Shown piece by piece: positions 1-8,722 of a DNA stretch of 44,060 bases; the stretch's first letter is position 1, and every line of letters starts with the position of its first letter. The position numbers were made by a program, and so were the translations under genes. The notes under the pieces are model-generated. The model was given only the letters and a program-made list of their open reading frames with translations, did not search any database and was not told where the DNA came from. This DNA comes from Terriglobia bacterium. Lineage in GTDB: Bacteria > Acidobacteriota > Terriglobia > UBA7540. The DNA lies in the NCBI GenBank assembly GCA_020072655.1, contig JAIQGH010000021.1, positions 17,775 through 61,834 on the forward strand, given 5' to 3'.

Positions 1-16
1 AGGATGTCCGGGGCGA

Positions 17-877
17 GTGCACGAAGACAGGATGAAGAACCGAGCCGGGAGCGGAGAAGGCCACCGCCGGGACGGGGGGCTGATCGCGCGGCGGCGGAAA
101 CCGCTGCTCGGAAGCCACCGGGGCTCCCGCCACCTATTTGACCGCTGGGCGCAGGTCTCGGCACGGCTGCGGGCGGCTCGGCACGTGGCTCTGTTTCTCG
201 ACTTCGACGGCACGCTGCTTCCACTTCGTCGCCGGCCCGAAGACGTCTGGTTGGACACTGGCGTGCGACGACGGCTCGCGCGGCTCGCGCGCCGCCGCCA
301 CGTGACCGTTTGCCTTATCAGCGGGAGGCAACTGGCGGATCTCCGTCGCCGCGCCCGCGTGGCGGGAGTATTCTACTTAGGCCTTCACGGTTGGGAACGC
401 GAGGGGAAGGCCCGGCAGGCAACGCCGGAGGTTCTGGTGCGACTCAAACGTTCCATTGGGACAGGCCTTGCGAAACTGCCCGGCGTCTGGATTGAGGACA
501 AGGGATTCAGCCTGGCAATCCACTATCGCGGCGTCCCTCCGGCAGTGGTTCGCCGCGCGCGCCTCTTTCTTGGCGAATGTCTAAAGCCCCATCGAGGGCA
601 GTGCCGCTTGCTGAGAGGGAAGAAGGTGTGGGAGATTCTTCCTGCCGAGGTCTCGGGCAAAGGGGAGGCGGCGCGGAACGTGCTCGCAAGACTCGGGGGC
701 TCGGCCCTGCCCGTCTATGTGGGCGATGACACGACGGATGAAGCCGCGTTTGAGGCCTTGCGAGGCGGTATCACGGTCCGCGTGGGTCCGGCTCGGCGCA
801 CGAAGGCGCGATACCGGCTGCGGAACCCCCAGGAGGTTGGGCGTCTTCTGGAGAGACTGGAGGATGAAACACGGTGA
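17..877 (+). CDS. otsB: Trehalose-6-phosphate phosphatase, OtsB type
   Basis: Predicted to dephosphorylate trehalose 6-phosphate to trehalose in the cytoplasm. The HAD nucleophile motif DFDGTLLPL lies near residues 62-70, the SGRQ motif near 102-105, and the Mg-binding GDDTTDE motif near residue 235, which together are typical of OtsB. The length of about 286 aa is slightly above the usual 250-270 because of a basic, poorly conserved N-terminus. The GTG at 17 and the ATG at 32 are both possible starts. The frame is open to the window edge, so the 5' end may be incomplete. It is the first gene of a solute operon and overlaps the next gene by 4 nt (GTGA). No otsA is present in the window, so its substrate must come from elsewhere or from the TreT-like enzyme two genes downstream. 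Confidence 0.9.
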   Translation: MHEDRMKNRAGSGEGHRRDGGLIARRRKPLLGSHRGSRHLFDRWAQVSARLRAARHVALFLDFDGTLLPLRRRPEDVWLDTGVRRRLARLARRRHVTVCLISGRQLADLRRRARVAGVFYLGLHGWEREGKARQATPEVLVRLKRSIGTGLAKLPGVWIEDKGFSLAIHYRGVPPAVVRRARLFLGECLKPHRGQCRLLRGKKVWEILPAEVSGKGEAARNVLARLGGSALPVYVGDDTTDEAAFEALRGGITVRVGPARRTKARYRLRNPQEVGRLLERLEDETR

Positions 878-1530
878 AGGTTGCCGCGCAACCGTTCGAG
901 TTCGTGACCGCCACCTATCTGACGCGGATTGGGAACCAAAAAGCGCAGAACCTTTTTGAGCTGCGCCAGGGACTCGAAACGTGCAGCGACGCATCGATCT
1001 TTTATCACACCTTCCAGAGCCTGGGCCGCTACCACTACCTCACTCAGGGGTTCTCGAGCGATTTTGCACAGTGGGTTCTGGCCGCGTGCAACCGCCCGAG
1101 TCTGGCTGAGGAGCTCGCTGCGCTCGACATCCGCGATTATATCGCCGTGGCGGACCTGCGCCGGGATCTCGACAAGATCGTCGGCACTTACTGCAGCGCT
1201 CGTCCCGAGGACGCCCAGCAGGCTTCCTTCGAGCCCTTCTATTTCTGCGAAGCGATCGGGGTGACGGCCCCTCTGGGGTTGGAGGCCTGGAACCTCGAGG
1301 AATTCCGCCGCTGTATCGAAATGCTCAGCCACGCCTCTTTCCATTTCCATTTCATCTCTTCCCGGCTGCGGCTTCAATTGCGGACCAATGACTTCTCTCT
1401 CTGGCTGGCGGATAACCTGGGACTAGAATCCTTGGCGAAGCAGCTTAACCGCATCGATATTTATACGAACACCGTGGAGACCGCCAAGGCGAGGATCGTG
1501 GCCCTGGTGGACAAGGAGCTTGCCGCGTGA
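874..1530 (+). CDS. DUF5752 family protein
   Basis: A 218-aa soluble protein of unknown function that I recognise as DUF5752-like. It is rich in His and aromatic residues (YHTFQSLGRYHYLTQG near 45-60, HASFHFHFISSRLRLQ near 152-167), predicted mostly helical, with no signal peptide. The GTG start overlaps the otsB stop (GTGA), and its own stop overlaps the GTG start of the next gene in the same way, so translation of the three genes is probably coupled. The context, between a trehalose-phosphatase and a trehalose glycosyltransferase, suggests a role in solute synthesis or its control, but no activity can be assigned from sequence. The family name is from memory. Confidence 0.75.
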   Translation: MKVAAQPFEFVTATYLTRIGNQKAQNLFELRQGLETCSDASIFYHTFQSLGRYHYLTQGFSSDFAQWVLAACNRPSLAEELAALDIRDYIAVADLRRDLDKIVGTYCSARPEDAQQASFEPFYFCEAIGVTAPLGLEAWNLEEFRRCIEMLSHASFHFHFISSRLRLQLRTNDFSLWLADNLGLESLAKQLNRIDIYTNTVETAKARIVALVDKELAA

Positions 1531-2765
1531 CCATCACCGCCCAGGGGATACGTCTGATCCGGCTCGATGATTACGGGCAGCTTTTGGGAGAGTCGGAGGT
1601 CGCGGAGTTGCGCGCGATCGCCGCCCCGCTGCGTGGCCGGACGGTGGAAATGGTCAACTCGACGGCGGTGGGCGGCGGGGTGGCGGAAATCCTCAACCGC
1701 CTGGTTCCTGTCCTTGAGGAGTTGGGCCTCGCCGTTCGCTGGGATGTCATCACCGGCGGCAACGACTTCTTCGAAATCACCAAAGCCTTCCACAATGCCT
1801 TGCACGGCGGTGACTATAAAATGCCGCCGGAGAGTTTCGATGTTTTTCTGGCCTACAACGAACAGAACCGCGCGCGCCTGCAGCTCGACGCCGAATTCAT
1901 CGTTATTCATGACCCCCAACCCAGCGCGCTGATCGAGGCCCGACGCGAGGGCTCCGGGCACTGGATCTGGCGCTGCCACATCGATCTCTCTCATCCTCAC
2001 CCGGCGGTGTGGAGCTTCCTCGAGCCTTATGTCCTGCGTTACGACGGCGCGCTCTTCTCTTCGCCGGAATTCTCGCGACAACTCTCGATTCCCCAGTACC
2101 TCTTCTATCCCTGTATCGACCCCCTCTCGGAAAAGAACCGAGACCTTGAGCCGGAGTACGTCGGCAGCGTGCTCGAGCACTTCGCGATCGACCCCAAGCG
2201 TCCGCTCCTCACGCAGATCTCCCGGTTCGACCGGCTCAAGGACCCGCTGGGCGTCCTCCGCGCTTATCAGATCGTGAAGCGCTACTTCGACTGCCAGTTG
2301 GTTCTTGCCGGCGGGGGCGCGGCCGACGATCCGGAAGGCGGCGTAGTGCTCGAGGAAGTCCGCCAGGCGGCGCAAGGCGACCCGGACGTTCACATCCTCG
2401 ACCTGCCGCCCTGGAGCGCCCTTGAGATCAATGCCCTGCAGCAGGCCTCCACGATCATCATCCAGAAGAGCCTGCGGGAGGGTTTCGGCCTGACCGTCAC
2501 GGAAGCTCTCTGGAAAAAGAAACCCACCGTCGCCTCGGCGGTGGGCGGGATCCCCACGCAGGTGATCCACAAGCACACAGGCTTGCTCTGCCATTCCGTG
2601 GAGGGCTGCGCGTACCAGATTCGATTTCTGCTCTCCAACCCCGCCATCGCCGAACGACTGGGCGAACAGGGGCATCAGCACGTTCGGGAGCACTTTCTCA
2701 TTACCAGCAATGCGAGGCGATATCTCACCCTATTCTTGCACCTGCTTGACTTTCGCAGGATTTGA
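1527..2765 (+). CDS. treT: TreT-like trehalose synthase (GT4 glycosyltransferase)
   Basis: A 412-aa GT-B fold enzyme. TreT-type enzymes join NDP-glucose and glucose to make trehalose in one step. The glycine-rich loop GGGVAEIL is near residues 48-55, and the C-terminal sugar-nucleotide motif REGFGLTVTEAL with the E-x7-E spacing is near 317-328. The middle segment (HIDLSHPHPAVW, PCIDPLSEKN) matches the TreT / trehalose-phosphorylase-synthase branch. The GTG start at 1527 overlaps the preceding stop, with AAGGAG 8 nt upstream. Family membership is clear. Whether the acceptor is glucose or glucose 6-phosphate cannot be decided here; the latter would explain the adjacent phosphatase. Confidence 0.85.
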   Translation: MTITAQGIRLIRLDDYGQLLGESEVAELRAIAAPLRGRTVEMVNSTAVGGGVAEILNRLVPVLEELGLAVRWDVITGGNDFFEITKAFHNALHGGDYKMPPESFDVFLAYNEQNRARLQLDAEFIVIHDPQPSALIEARREGSGHWIWRCHIDLSHPHPAVWSFLEPYVLRYDGALFSSPEFSRQLSIPQYLFYPCIDPLSEKNRDLEPEYVGSVLEHFAIDPKRPLLTQISRFDRLKDPLGVLRAYQIVKRYFDCQLVLAGGGAADDPEGGVVLEEVRQAAQGDPDVHILDLPPWSALEINALQQASTIIIQKSLREGFGLTVTEALWKKKPTVASAVGGIPTQVIHKHTGLLCHSVEGCAYQIRFLLSNPAIAERLGEQGHQHVREHFLITSNARRYLTLFLHLLDFRRI

Positions 2766-2878
2766 TTCGCCACGGGGTGAGGGTCGAGCCGATGGACGCG
2801 TTTCCAGGCAGCCGACAATCCATTGTGGTTCGCTAGGAGCCGTCGGCCCTTCCCTAGCCCGGGCCGGAGGTTGTCGCC

Positions 2879-4087
2879 ATGTCAGATTTCCATCAGACGG
2901 GTGTGGTCGCGACGATGCATCGCTTGGGGCGCCGGCCCCTGGAATCCTTGGAGAAGGACTTGAAGGAGTTCGCGAGATCACAGCCCGTGGCGCTGGTCCT
3001 GCCGGCGCTCTACTCGGAATTTGAAGGGAAGGCGATGCCCCGGATTCTCGAAGAAGTATCTCATGTCCCGTACTTGAGTGAGGTCGTGCTGACCCTCGGC
3101 CAGGCGAACGCGGACCAATTCACCGAGGCGCGCCGCCGTGTCGCCGGCCTGCATCCGCGCGCGCGCATCATATGGAACGACGGCCCGCGCCTCCAGAAAC
3201 TTTACAGCGAACTGAAGGCCGCGGAATTACCCATCGGGGAGGACGGCAAGGGCCGGTCGTGCTGGATGGCCCATGGCTTCGTACTGGCCGGCGGGCGCTC
3301 GAAGATCATTGCCCTCCACGATTGCGATATCGTCAACTATTCGCGGGAGATCGTGGCGCGCCTTTGTTATCCGGTCGCCGATGTGCGCATCGATTTTGTT
3401 TTCAGCAAGGGCTATTATGCGCGCGTGACGGACCGCATGCACGGCCGGGCGACGCGGCTGTTGATTACCCCACTCCTCCGGTCGCTCGAGCGTGTGCTGG
3501 GCCACCAACCCTTTCTCACTTACCTGGACAGCTTCCGATACCCCCTGGCCGGCGAGTTCTGCATGTTCTCGGAGATGGCGCGCTTGAACCGCATCCCCGG
3601 CGACTGGGGGCTGGAGATCGGCGTGCTGGCGGAGGTGTACCGTAATTTCTCCGTGAAGCGGCTCTGCCAAGTGGATATCTGCGATAATTACGAGCATAAG
3701 CACCAGGCTCTCTCGCCCAAGGACGCGGACAAGGGCCTGATGCGCATGACCGTGGACATCGTCAAGACTCTTTTCCGGACGCTGGCCGCCGAAGGGGTGG
3801 TGCTCTCCGGCGCGACTTTCCGAACGCTTCAGGCCCAGTACGTGCGCACGGCGGAGGACATCATCACCCGCTACCACGCGGACGCCATGATCAATGGCCT
3901 CGAGTTCGACCGCCATGGGGAGGAAGACATCGTGCACGCCTTTGCTCGCGGGCTGCGCATGGCCGCGGAAAGTTACCTGGCCGACCCCCTCGGCCAGCCA
4001 CTGATTCCCAATTGGAACCGCATCGTGGCCGCCGTTCCGGACATCTTCGCGCGCTTGAACGACGCGGTGGAAAACGACAACGCGTAA
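2879..4087 (+). CDS. gpgS: Glucosyl-3-phosphoglycerate synthase (GT81, GpgS-like)
   Basis: A 402-aa GT-A glycosyltransferase. GpgS transfers glucose from an NDP-sugar to 3-phosphoglycerate, the first step in making the compatible solute glucosylglycerate. Visible GT81 features are VALVLPALYSEFEG near residues 37-50, the metal-binding DCD within ALHDCDIVNY near 142-151, KGYYARVTDRM near 177-187 and WGLEIGVLAEV near 243-253. GGAGG lies about 8 nt before the ATG at 2879. A 113-nt spacer separates it from treT, and it is followed at 11 nt by another glycosyltransferase. The matching HAD-IIB phosphatase is three genes downstream, supporting the assignment. Glucosyl over mannosyl specificity is inferred from family resemblance. 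Confidence 0.85.
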   Translation: MSDFHQTGVVATMHRLGRRPLESLEKDLKEFARSQPVALVLPALYSEFEGKAMPRILEEVSHVPYLSEVVLTLGQANADQFTEARRRVAGLHPRARIIWNDGPRLQKLYSELKAAELPIGEDGKGRSCWMAHGFVLAGGRSKIIALHDCDIVNYSREIVARLCYPVADVRIDFVFSKGYYARVTDRMHGRATRLLITPLLRSLERVLGHQPFLTYLDSFRYPLAGEFCMFSEMARLNRIPGDWGLEIGVLAEVYRNFSVKRLCQVDICDNYEHKHQALSPKDADKGLMRMTVDIVKTLFRTLAAEGVVLSGATFRTLQAQYVRTAEDIITRYHADAMINGLEFDRHGEEDIVHAFARGLRMAAESYLADPLGQPLIPNWNRIVAAVPDIFARLNDAVENDNA

Positions 4088-4098
4088 GGAAGGACGTC

Positions 4099-5370
4099 GT
4101 GGCGGAGGAGATCCTTACCTCACAGGTTCGGGAGCAGGTGGGCGCGCTGGGGGCCGCCGACATCGTCGTCGGGATCCCCAGCTACAACAACGCGCGGACC
4201 ATTAGCCATGTGGTGCGCGCGGCGAACGCCGGCCTGCTCAAGTACTTCCCGGACCGCCGAGCTTTGATCGTCAATTCGGACGGCGGCTCGAAGGACAGAA
4301 CCCGCGAGGCGGTCGAAGCGGCGAAACTCGAGGCGCGGGAATTGCTGCTCGTGCAGTACCCCCTGCAACCGGTGCATCGCTTGTCGACGCCCTACCACGG
4401 TGTGCCGGGGAAGGGCAGCGCGTTCCGCACCATCTTTCGGATCGCGGAACTGGTGGGGGCGCGCGCCTGCGTCGTGTTGGACGCCGACCTGCGGAGCATT
4501 GCGCCGGAGTGGCTCGACCTGTTGCTGCGGCCGGTCCTGGAGCATGACTTCGATTACGTGGCGCCGTATTACAAGCGCCACAAATACGACGGCACAATCA
4601 CCAACAGCATCGTTTATCCGCTGACCCGCGCGCTTTATGGCCGGCGCATCCGCCAGCCCATCGGCGGGGACTTCGGGCTTTCGGGTCGCTTCCTCCAACG
4701 CCTCCTCACGAGGGATGTCTGGACCACGGATGTCGCCCGCTATGGGATCGATATCTGGATGACGACGATCGCCATCGCCGAGAACTTCCGCACCTGCCAG
4801 GTCCACCTCGGCGCCAAAATCCACGACGCGAAGGACCCCGGCTCCGACTTGAGCGCCATGATGGCTCAGGTGGTCGGCTCGGTCTTCGGACTGATGGAAA
4901 CCTATGAAAACGTCTGGCGGAACGTCTTCGGGTCCCTCCCGGCGCCCCTCTTCGGGTTTCCCTTCGAGGTTGGGCTCGAACCCGTCTCGATCGACTTGCC
5001 CAGGATGCTAGCGGCCTTCTCCCAGGGATGCCGCGACCTGCGGCCCGTCTACCAGCAAGTGATTCCCGCGCCCCTCTTGAAAGAACTGACCGATTGCGCC
5101 TCGCTGCCGGCGGAGACGTTCGTGATTCGCGAGGAGATCTGGGCCGCGGCGGTTTATGAATTCGCCCTGGCGTACCACCGGCGGACGATCACCCGCGAGC
5201 ATCTGCTGAGGTCGCTCACACCGCTGTATCTCGGCTGGGTGGCGTCCTTTGCCCGGCAAACCGAGCCAGAAAACCCGGCCCAGGTGGAGGAGCGCATCGA
5301 ACGCCTCTGCCTCGTCTACGAGCAATTGAAGCCTCCCTTACTCAACCGTTGGAGCGCAGGAAAGGGGTGA
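4099..5370 (+). CDS. GT-A glycosyltransferase resembling glucosyl-/mannosylglycerate synthase
   Basis: A 423-aa glycosyltransferase. It has an N-terminal NDP-sugar fold (VVGIPSYNNARTI near residues 18-30, NSDGGSKDRT), a DAD metal site within VVLDADLRSI near 132-141, QPIGGDFGLSGR near 189-200 and YGIDIWMTT near 217-225. These parallel the GGE and WGID blocks of Rhodothermus mannosylglycerate synthase, so a one-step glucosyl- or mannosylglycerate synthase is the best guess. A generic GT2 enzyme cannot be excluded. The GTG at 4099 is chosen because AAGGAAGG stands just upstream, directly after the gpgS stop; an in-frame start at 4012 would overlap gpgS by 75 nt without a good ribosome site. Confidence 0.7.
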   Translation: MAEEILTSQVREQVGALGAADIVVGIPSYNNARTISHVVRAANAGLLKYFPDRRALIVNSDGGSKDRTREAVEAAKLEARELLLVQYPLQPVHRLSTPYHGVPGKGSAFRTIFRIAELVGARACVVLDADLRSIAPEWLDLLLRPVLEHDFDYVAPYYKRHKYDGTITNSIVYPLTRALYGRRIRQPIGGDFGLSGRFLQRLLTRDVWTTDVARYGIDIWMTTIAIAENFRTCQVHLGAKIHDAKDPGSDLSAMMAQVVGSVFGLMETYENVWRNVFGSLPAPLFGFPFEVGLEPVSIDLPRMLAAFSQGCRDLRPVYQQVIPAPLLKELTDCASLPAETFVIREEIWAAAVYEFALAYHRRTITREHLLRSLTPLYLGWVASFARQTEPENPAQVEERIERLCLVYEQLKPPLLNRWSAGKG

Positions 5371-5375
5371 AGGCC

Positions 5376-6083
5376 ATGAATCAATTCTGGGAACAAACTA
5401 TTCTCGAACCGTTGCGGGAACTTGGCCGGCAGGCGGTGACGAGCCTGTCGAGTCTGGTGGGCATGTTGGTCCTGATTCTGCTCGGGCTCGTGGTCGGCTG
5501 GCTGGCCAAAGAAGTTATCTACCGCGTGCTGCGCGTCCTGCGCTTCGACCGCCTCTGCGACCGTCTGGGCCTGGGCACGGAGATCGAGCGCCTGGGGATC
5601 ACCCGGTCGTGCTCCTATCTCGCCGGCCAGGTCGTCCAGGGGATTATCGTGCTGACTGCGCTGCTTGCGGGGCTGACCGCCATGCGCACGCAGTGGACGC
5701 AAAACCTGGTGGAGCGCTTCTTTCTTTATCTGCCCCACTTCCTGGCGGCGGTGTTGATCCTGATCGTAGGCGCGCTGGTGAGCCGCTTTCTGGGCCGCAG
5801 CGCGCTGATCGCCGCGGTGAACGCGGGCATGCCCTCGGCGCGGCTCCTGGCGGGGCTCGTGCGGTTCTTTGTGATGACGCTCGCGGTGGTAGCCGCGCTC
5901 GACGAACTGGGCATCGGCCGCACCACGATCATCGTTGCCTTTGCCATCATGTTTGGCGGGCTGGTGACCGCGGCGGCTATCGCCTTCGGCCTGGGCGCGA
6001 AGGAGCTGGCTCACGATTTGCTGAACGCGCAGTTTCGCCCCCCCAGCCGGGACGCCGAGAAAGACACGATCCAGCACCTCTAG
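5376..6083 (+). CDS. Small mechanosensitive-channel-like membrane protein (conserved TM-helix family)
   Basis: A 235-aa inner-membrane protein with about five hydrophobic segments (roughly residues 17-40, 85-102, 113-138, 158-178 and 185-208). The last segment, GGLVTAAAIAFGLGAKELA, has the small-residue Gly/Ala pattern of the MscS pore-lining helix, but the cytoplasmic beta and C-terminal domains of MscS are absent. It looks like the conserved TM-helix (PF05552-type) family. The ATG at 5376 follows the preceding stop by 5 nt. Placement between solute-synthesis genes suggests an osmotic release valve; this role is inferred. Confidence 0.75.
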   Translation: MNQFWEQTILEPLRELGRQAVTSLSSLVGMLVLILLGLVVGWLAKEVIYRVLRVLRFDRLCDRLGLGTEIERLGITRSCSYLAGQVVQGIIVLTALLAGLTAMRTQWTQNLVERFFLYLPHFLAAVLILIVGALVSRFLGRSALIAAVNAGMPSARLLAGLVRFFVMTLAVVAALDELGIGRTTIIVAFAIMFGGLVTAAAIAFGLGAKELAHDLLNAQFRPPSRDAEKDTIQHL

Positions 6084-6093
6084 GGAGGAGGGA

Positions 6094-6918
6094 TTGACGA
6101 AAGATTGGGTGATTTTCACCGACCTCGACGGCACCCTCCTCGACAGCACGACCTACCGTTGGACGGCGGCGCGGCGAGCCCTCGCAATCCTCCGCCAGCG
6201 CGGCGTGCCGTTGGTGATCGTCACCAGCAAGACGTGCGCGGAAGTGCTGCCGATCCTGCGGGCTCTCCGTCGCCGCGAGCCGTTTGTGGTTGAAAACGGC
6301 GGGGCAATTTACTTTCCCGAAGGTTATTTTCCCTCTCGCATTCCCGAGGCAGCTCCCGCGACGCGAGGGCTCCGCAGAGTGACGCTCGGCACGCCCCGCC
6401 GCAGGCTGGTTGCAGCGCTCAACCGCGCGGCCCGTCGCACAGGCGTGCACGTCCGGAGTTTTGCGGCCATGAGCGCCCGCGAGGTGGCGGAGCGGGCGGG
6501 GATGACCCTGCTCGAAGCCCGGCGCGCGGGGCGACGCGAATTCGATGAGCCATTCGTGTTGCTCAACCGCACGGACCGCGCGTGGAAGCGCCTGCGCGCC
6601 GAGATCCGCCGCCAGGGGTTCCACGTGACGCGGGGCAGCCGATTCTTCCATATCCTTGGGAACAACGACAAAGGGGCCGCGGTCCACAAGTTGATAGCCT
6701 GGTTTCGGCGGGCGCTTGGCACGCAGGTCAATTCGGTGGGCTTGGGCGACAGCCCCAACGACATTCCCATGCTCCGCGCTGTGGACGTGCCCGTCCTCGT
6801 TGCGCGGCCGGGCGGCCGCTACGATCTTGAGACGCTCGCTGCCGTCCCGCAAGCGCGCCGCGCCGGAGGGGTTGGTCCCGTGGGATGGAACCGAGCGATT
6901 GTGCGCCTGTTGGCTTGA
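6094..6918 (+). CDS. HAD-IIB mannosyl-/glucosyl-3-phosphoglycerate phosphatase
   Basis: A 274-aa HAD-IIB hydrolase expected to remove the phosphate from glucosyl- or mannosyl-3-phosphoglycerate, giving the free solute. Motif I FTDLDGTLLD is near residues 8-17, motif II Thr-Ser-Lys near 49-51, VENGGAIYFP near 66-75, the family-typical EFDEPF near 149-154, a conserved Lys in NNDKGAA near 190, and the metal site GLGDSPNDIPML near 209-220. The start is TTG at 6094 with GGAGG 5 nt upstream and 10 nt after the previous stop. It completes the GpgS pathway begun at 2879. MpgP and GpgP cannot be separated by eye. Confidence 0.85.
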   Translation: MTKDWVIFTDLDGTLLDSTTYRWTAARRALAILRQRGVPLVIVTSKTCAEVLPILRALRRREPFVVENGGAIYFPEGYFPSRIPEAAPATRGLRRVTLGTPRRRLVAALNRAARRTGVHVRSFAAMSAREVAERAGMTLLEARRAGRREFDEPFVLLNRTDRAWKRLRAEIRRQGFHVTRGSRFFHILGNNDKGAAVHKLIAWFRRALGTQVNSVGLGDSPNDIPMLRAVDVPVLVARPGGRYDLETLAAVPQARRAGGVGPVGWNRAIVRLLA

Positions 6919-7219
6919 CTCCGGGAAGGCTGAATTCTGCCCGTGCAGGCAAAGGCCCCGCAATCGTTCGCGGGGTGATGAAAGACGCGGTTTTGTCATG
7001 CTGAGCGACGCGAAGCATCCCTGCATTGAAAGGAAAACACAAAGATCCTTCGCTTCGCTCAGGATGACATCGTCCGAAGGCTTCTTCGTTAACCTGGCGG
7101 GAATTGACCTGGGCGTTCGTGTTATGTTTCCGCCGTGCAATCACTTGAAGGCACCGCGATGACGCCCAACCCCGCCCTCACGTATGTTATGTTAGGCGTT
7201 GAGCAACCGCGCATAACCC
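6919..7219. repeat. Intergenic region with REP-like hairpin, copy 1
   Basis: A 301-nt gap between the solute operon and gltX. It holds a long imperfect inverted repeat at 6994-7069: the left arm reads GTCATGCTGAGCGACGCGAAG and the right arm, beginning near 7046, ends in CGCTTCGCTCAGGATGAC. The centre is about 25 nt of unrelated sequence. The same arms recur at 24071-24202 and 31226-31299. No gene was seen in the gap. There is no T-tract after the hairpin, so it is a dispersed repeat rather than a simple terminator. Confidence 0.8.
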
Positions 7220-8722
7220 ATGCCTAAAGTCCGAGTCCGCTTCGCCCCCAGTCCCACGGGCTACGTCCATGTCGGGAACGCGCGCACCGCCTTATTCAAC
7301 TGGCTCTTTGCGCGTCATCACGGCGGAGCCTTTATCCTGCGCATTGAGGATACGGACGTCGAGCGGTCAAAGGAAGAATACGAGCGGCAGCTTCTGGAGG
7401 ACCTGCGCTGGTTTGGCCTCGATTGGGATGAAGGCCCGGACAAGGGCGGGCCGTTTGCGCCTTACCGGCAGTCGGAACGGCTTGACCTTTATCGGCGCCA
7501 TGCCATGCAGCTCATCGACGCCCGCCACGCGTATTACTGTTTCTGTTCGCCGGAGCAACTCGAAGCCGAGCGGCAGGCAGCGCTGAAGGCAGGCCAGCAG
7601 CCGCGCTATTCGGGGCGATGTCGCACGCGCCCGCGCGAGGAGGCGGCGCGCAAAGTAGCGGCGGGTGAGCCGGCAGCCATCCGCTTGCAGGTGCCGGAAG
7701 GAGTTTTCGACTGGAATGATCTTGTCCACGGCCCCACGACTTTTTCGAGCGAAGTTATGGGCGATTTCATCCTCGTCCGCTCCGACGGACAGCCGACCTA
7801 CAACTATTCGGTGGTGATTGACGATCATCTGATGGAGATCACCCACGTCATCCGCGGCGACGATCACATCTCGAACACGCCGCGCCAGCTTGCGCTCTAC
7901 CAGGCCTTCGGCTGGCAACGGCCGGAGTTCGCTCATCTCTCGACAATCCTTGGCCCCGATCGAGCGCGCTTGTCGAAGCGGCACGGGGCGACGTCGCTGC
8001 AGAATTTCCGCGAGATGGGAATCCTGCCCGAGGCTTTGCGGAATTATCTGGCCCTGCTCGGCTGGTCGGCGGCGGACGGAGTGACGGAAATCTTCAGCGA
8101 TCAGGAGCTCATCCGGCAGTTTTCCCTGGAGCGGGTTATCAAGAGCCCGGCAGTCTTTGACCAGGAAAAGCTCAACTGGATGAACCGGCACTACTTGAAG
8201 GAAGCTCGCCGGCGAAAGCTGGCGGAGTTGAGCGTGCCGTTTCTCGCCCAGGCTGGCTATCTCGAGGAGCCCGCTGACGAGCGCACGCTAGGCTGGCTCG
8301 AGCGCGTGCTCGATGCGGTGCTCAAGAATCTTGACACCCTGAGCCAGCTACCCGCTGCTGTTCGACTGATCTTCGAGTACGATGCCGAGGGCGTGCTGCG
8401 CGGCGACGAAACGCGCCACGTGGCCGAAAACGCTGGTTCGCGTGACGTGCTGAAGGCCTTGATACCGAAGCTGCTCGAAGTACGGGATCTTAACTACGAG
8501 CGTTTCCGTACCATCGCCAAGGCGGTGCAGAAAGAAACGGGAAAGAAAGGCAAAGACCTGTTTCACCCGATCCGAGTTGCTCTGACGGGCGCGATATCAG
8601 GACCTGAACTCGAAAAGCTGATTCCCATTTTCGAAGAAGGCTCGAAGCTGCCGCTGCGGCGCCACGTGAAGAGCGTCGCAGAGCGTTTGCGCGAATTCGC
8701 CGCTGCGGCGGGCCTTTCTTAA
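7220..8722 (+). CDS. gltX: Glutamate--tRNA ligase
   Basis: A 500-aa class I aminoacyl-tRNA synthetase that charges tRNA(Glu) in the cytoplasm. The N-terminus carries RFAPSPTGYVHVGNARTAL, with HVGN as the HIGH signature near residues 17-20, the GluRS LRIEDTD motif near 40, and RLSKRHGA (the KMSKS equivalent) near 251-258. The C-terminal anticodon-binding domain is complete and the length is normal for the family. It could be the discriminating or non-discriminating form; no gatCAB genes are in the window. The TAA stop directly abuts an inverted octamer array (8723-8852). Confidence 0.95.
   Translation: MPKVRVRFAPSPTGYVHVGNARTALFNWLFARHHGGAFILRIEDTDVERSKEEYERQLLEDLRWFGLDWDEGPDKGGPFAPYRQSERLDLYRRHAMQLIDARHAYYCFCSPEQLEAERQAALKAGQQPRYSGRCRTRPREEAARKVAAGEPAAIRLQVPEGVFDWNDLVHGPTTFSSEVMGDFILVRSDGQPTYNYSVVIDDHLMEITHVIRGDDHISNTPRQLALYQAFGWQRPEFAHLSTILGPDRARLSKRHGATSLQNFREMGILPEALRNYLALLGWSAADGVTEIFSDQELIRQFSLERVIKSPAVFDQEKLNWMNRHYLKEARRRKLAELSVPFLAQAGYLEEPADERTLGWLERVLDAVLKNLDTLSQLPAAVRLIFEYDAEGVLRGDETRHVAENAGSRDVLKALIPKLLEVRDLNYERFRTIAKAVQKETGKKGKDLFHPIRVALTGAISGPELEKLIPIFEEGSKLPLRRHVKSVAERLREFAAAAGLS

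Noticed and set aside
1461-2693. Long open frame (410 codons) on the minus strand opposite treT
   Set aside because: It is an antisense frame of a GC-rich gene with no recognisable domain; treT on the plus strand has full family motifs.
5977-7140. Minus-strand open frame of 387 codons opposite the HAD-IIB phosphatase
   Set aside because: It runs through a REP-like repeat and opposite a gene with full HAD motifs; no domain is seen.
7100-7219. Promoter ahead of gltX
   Set aside because: TTGACC and TATGTT are present, but spacing to any -10-like box is wrong, so no promoter is called.
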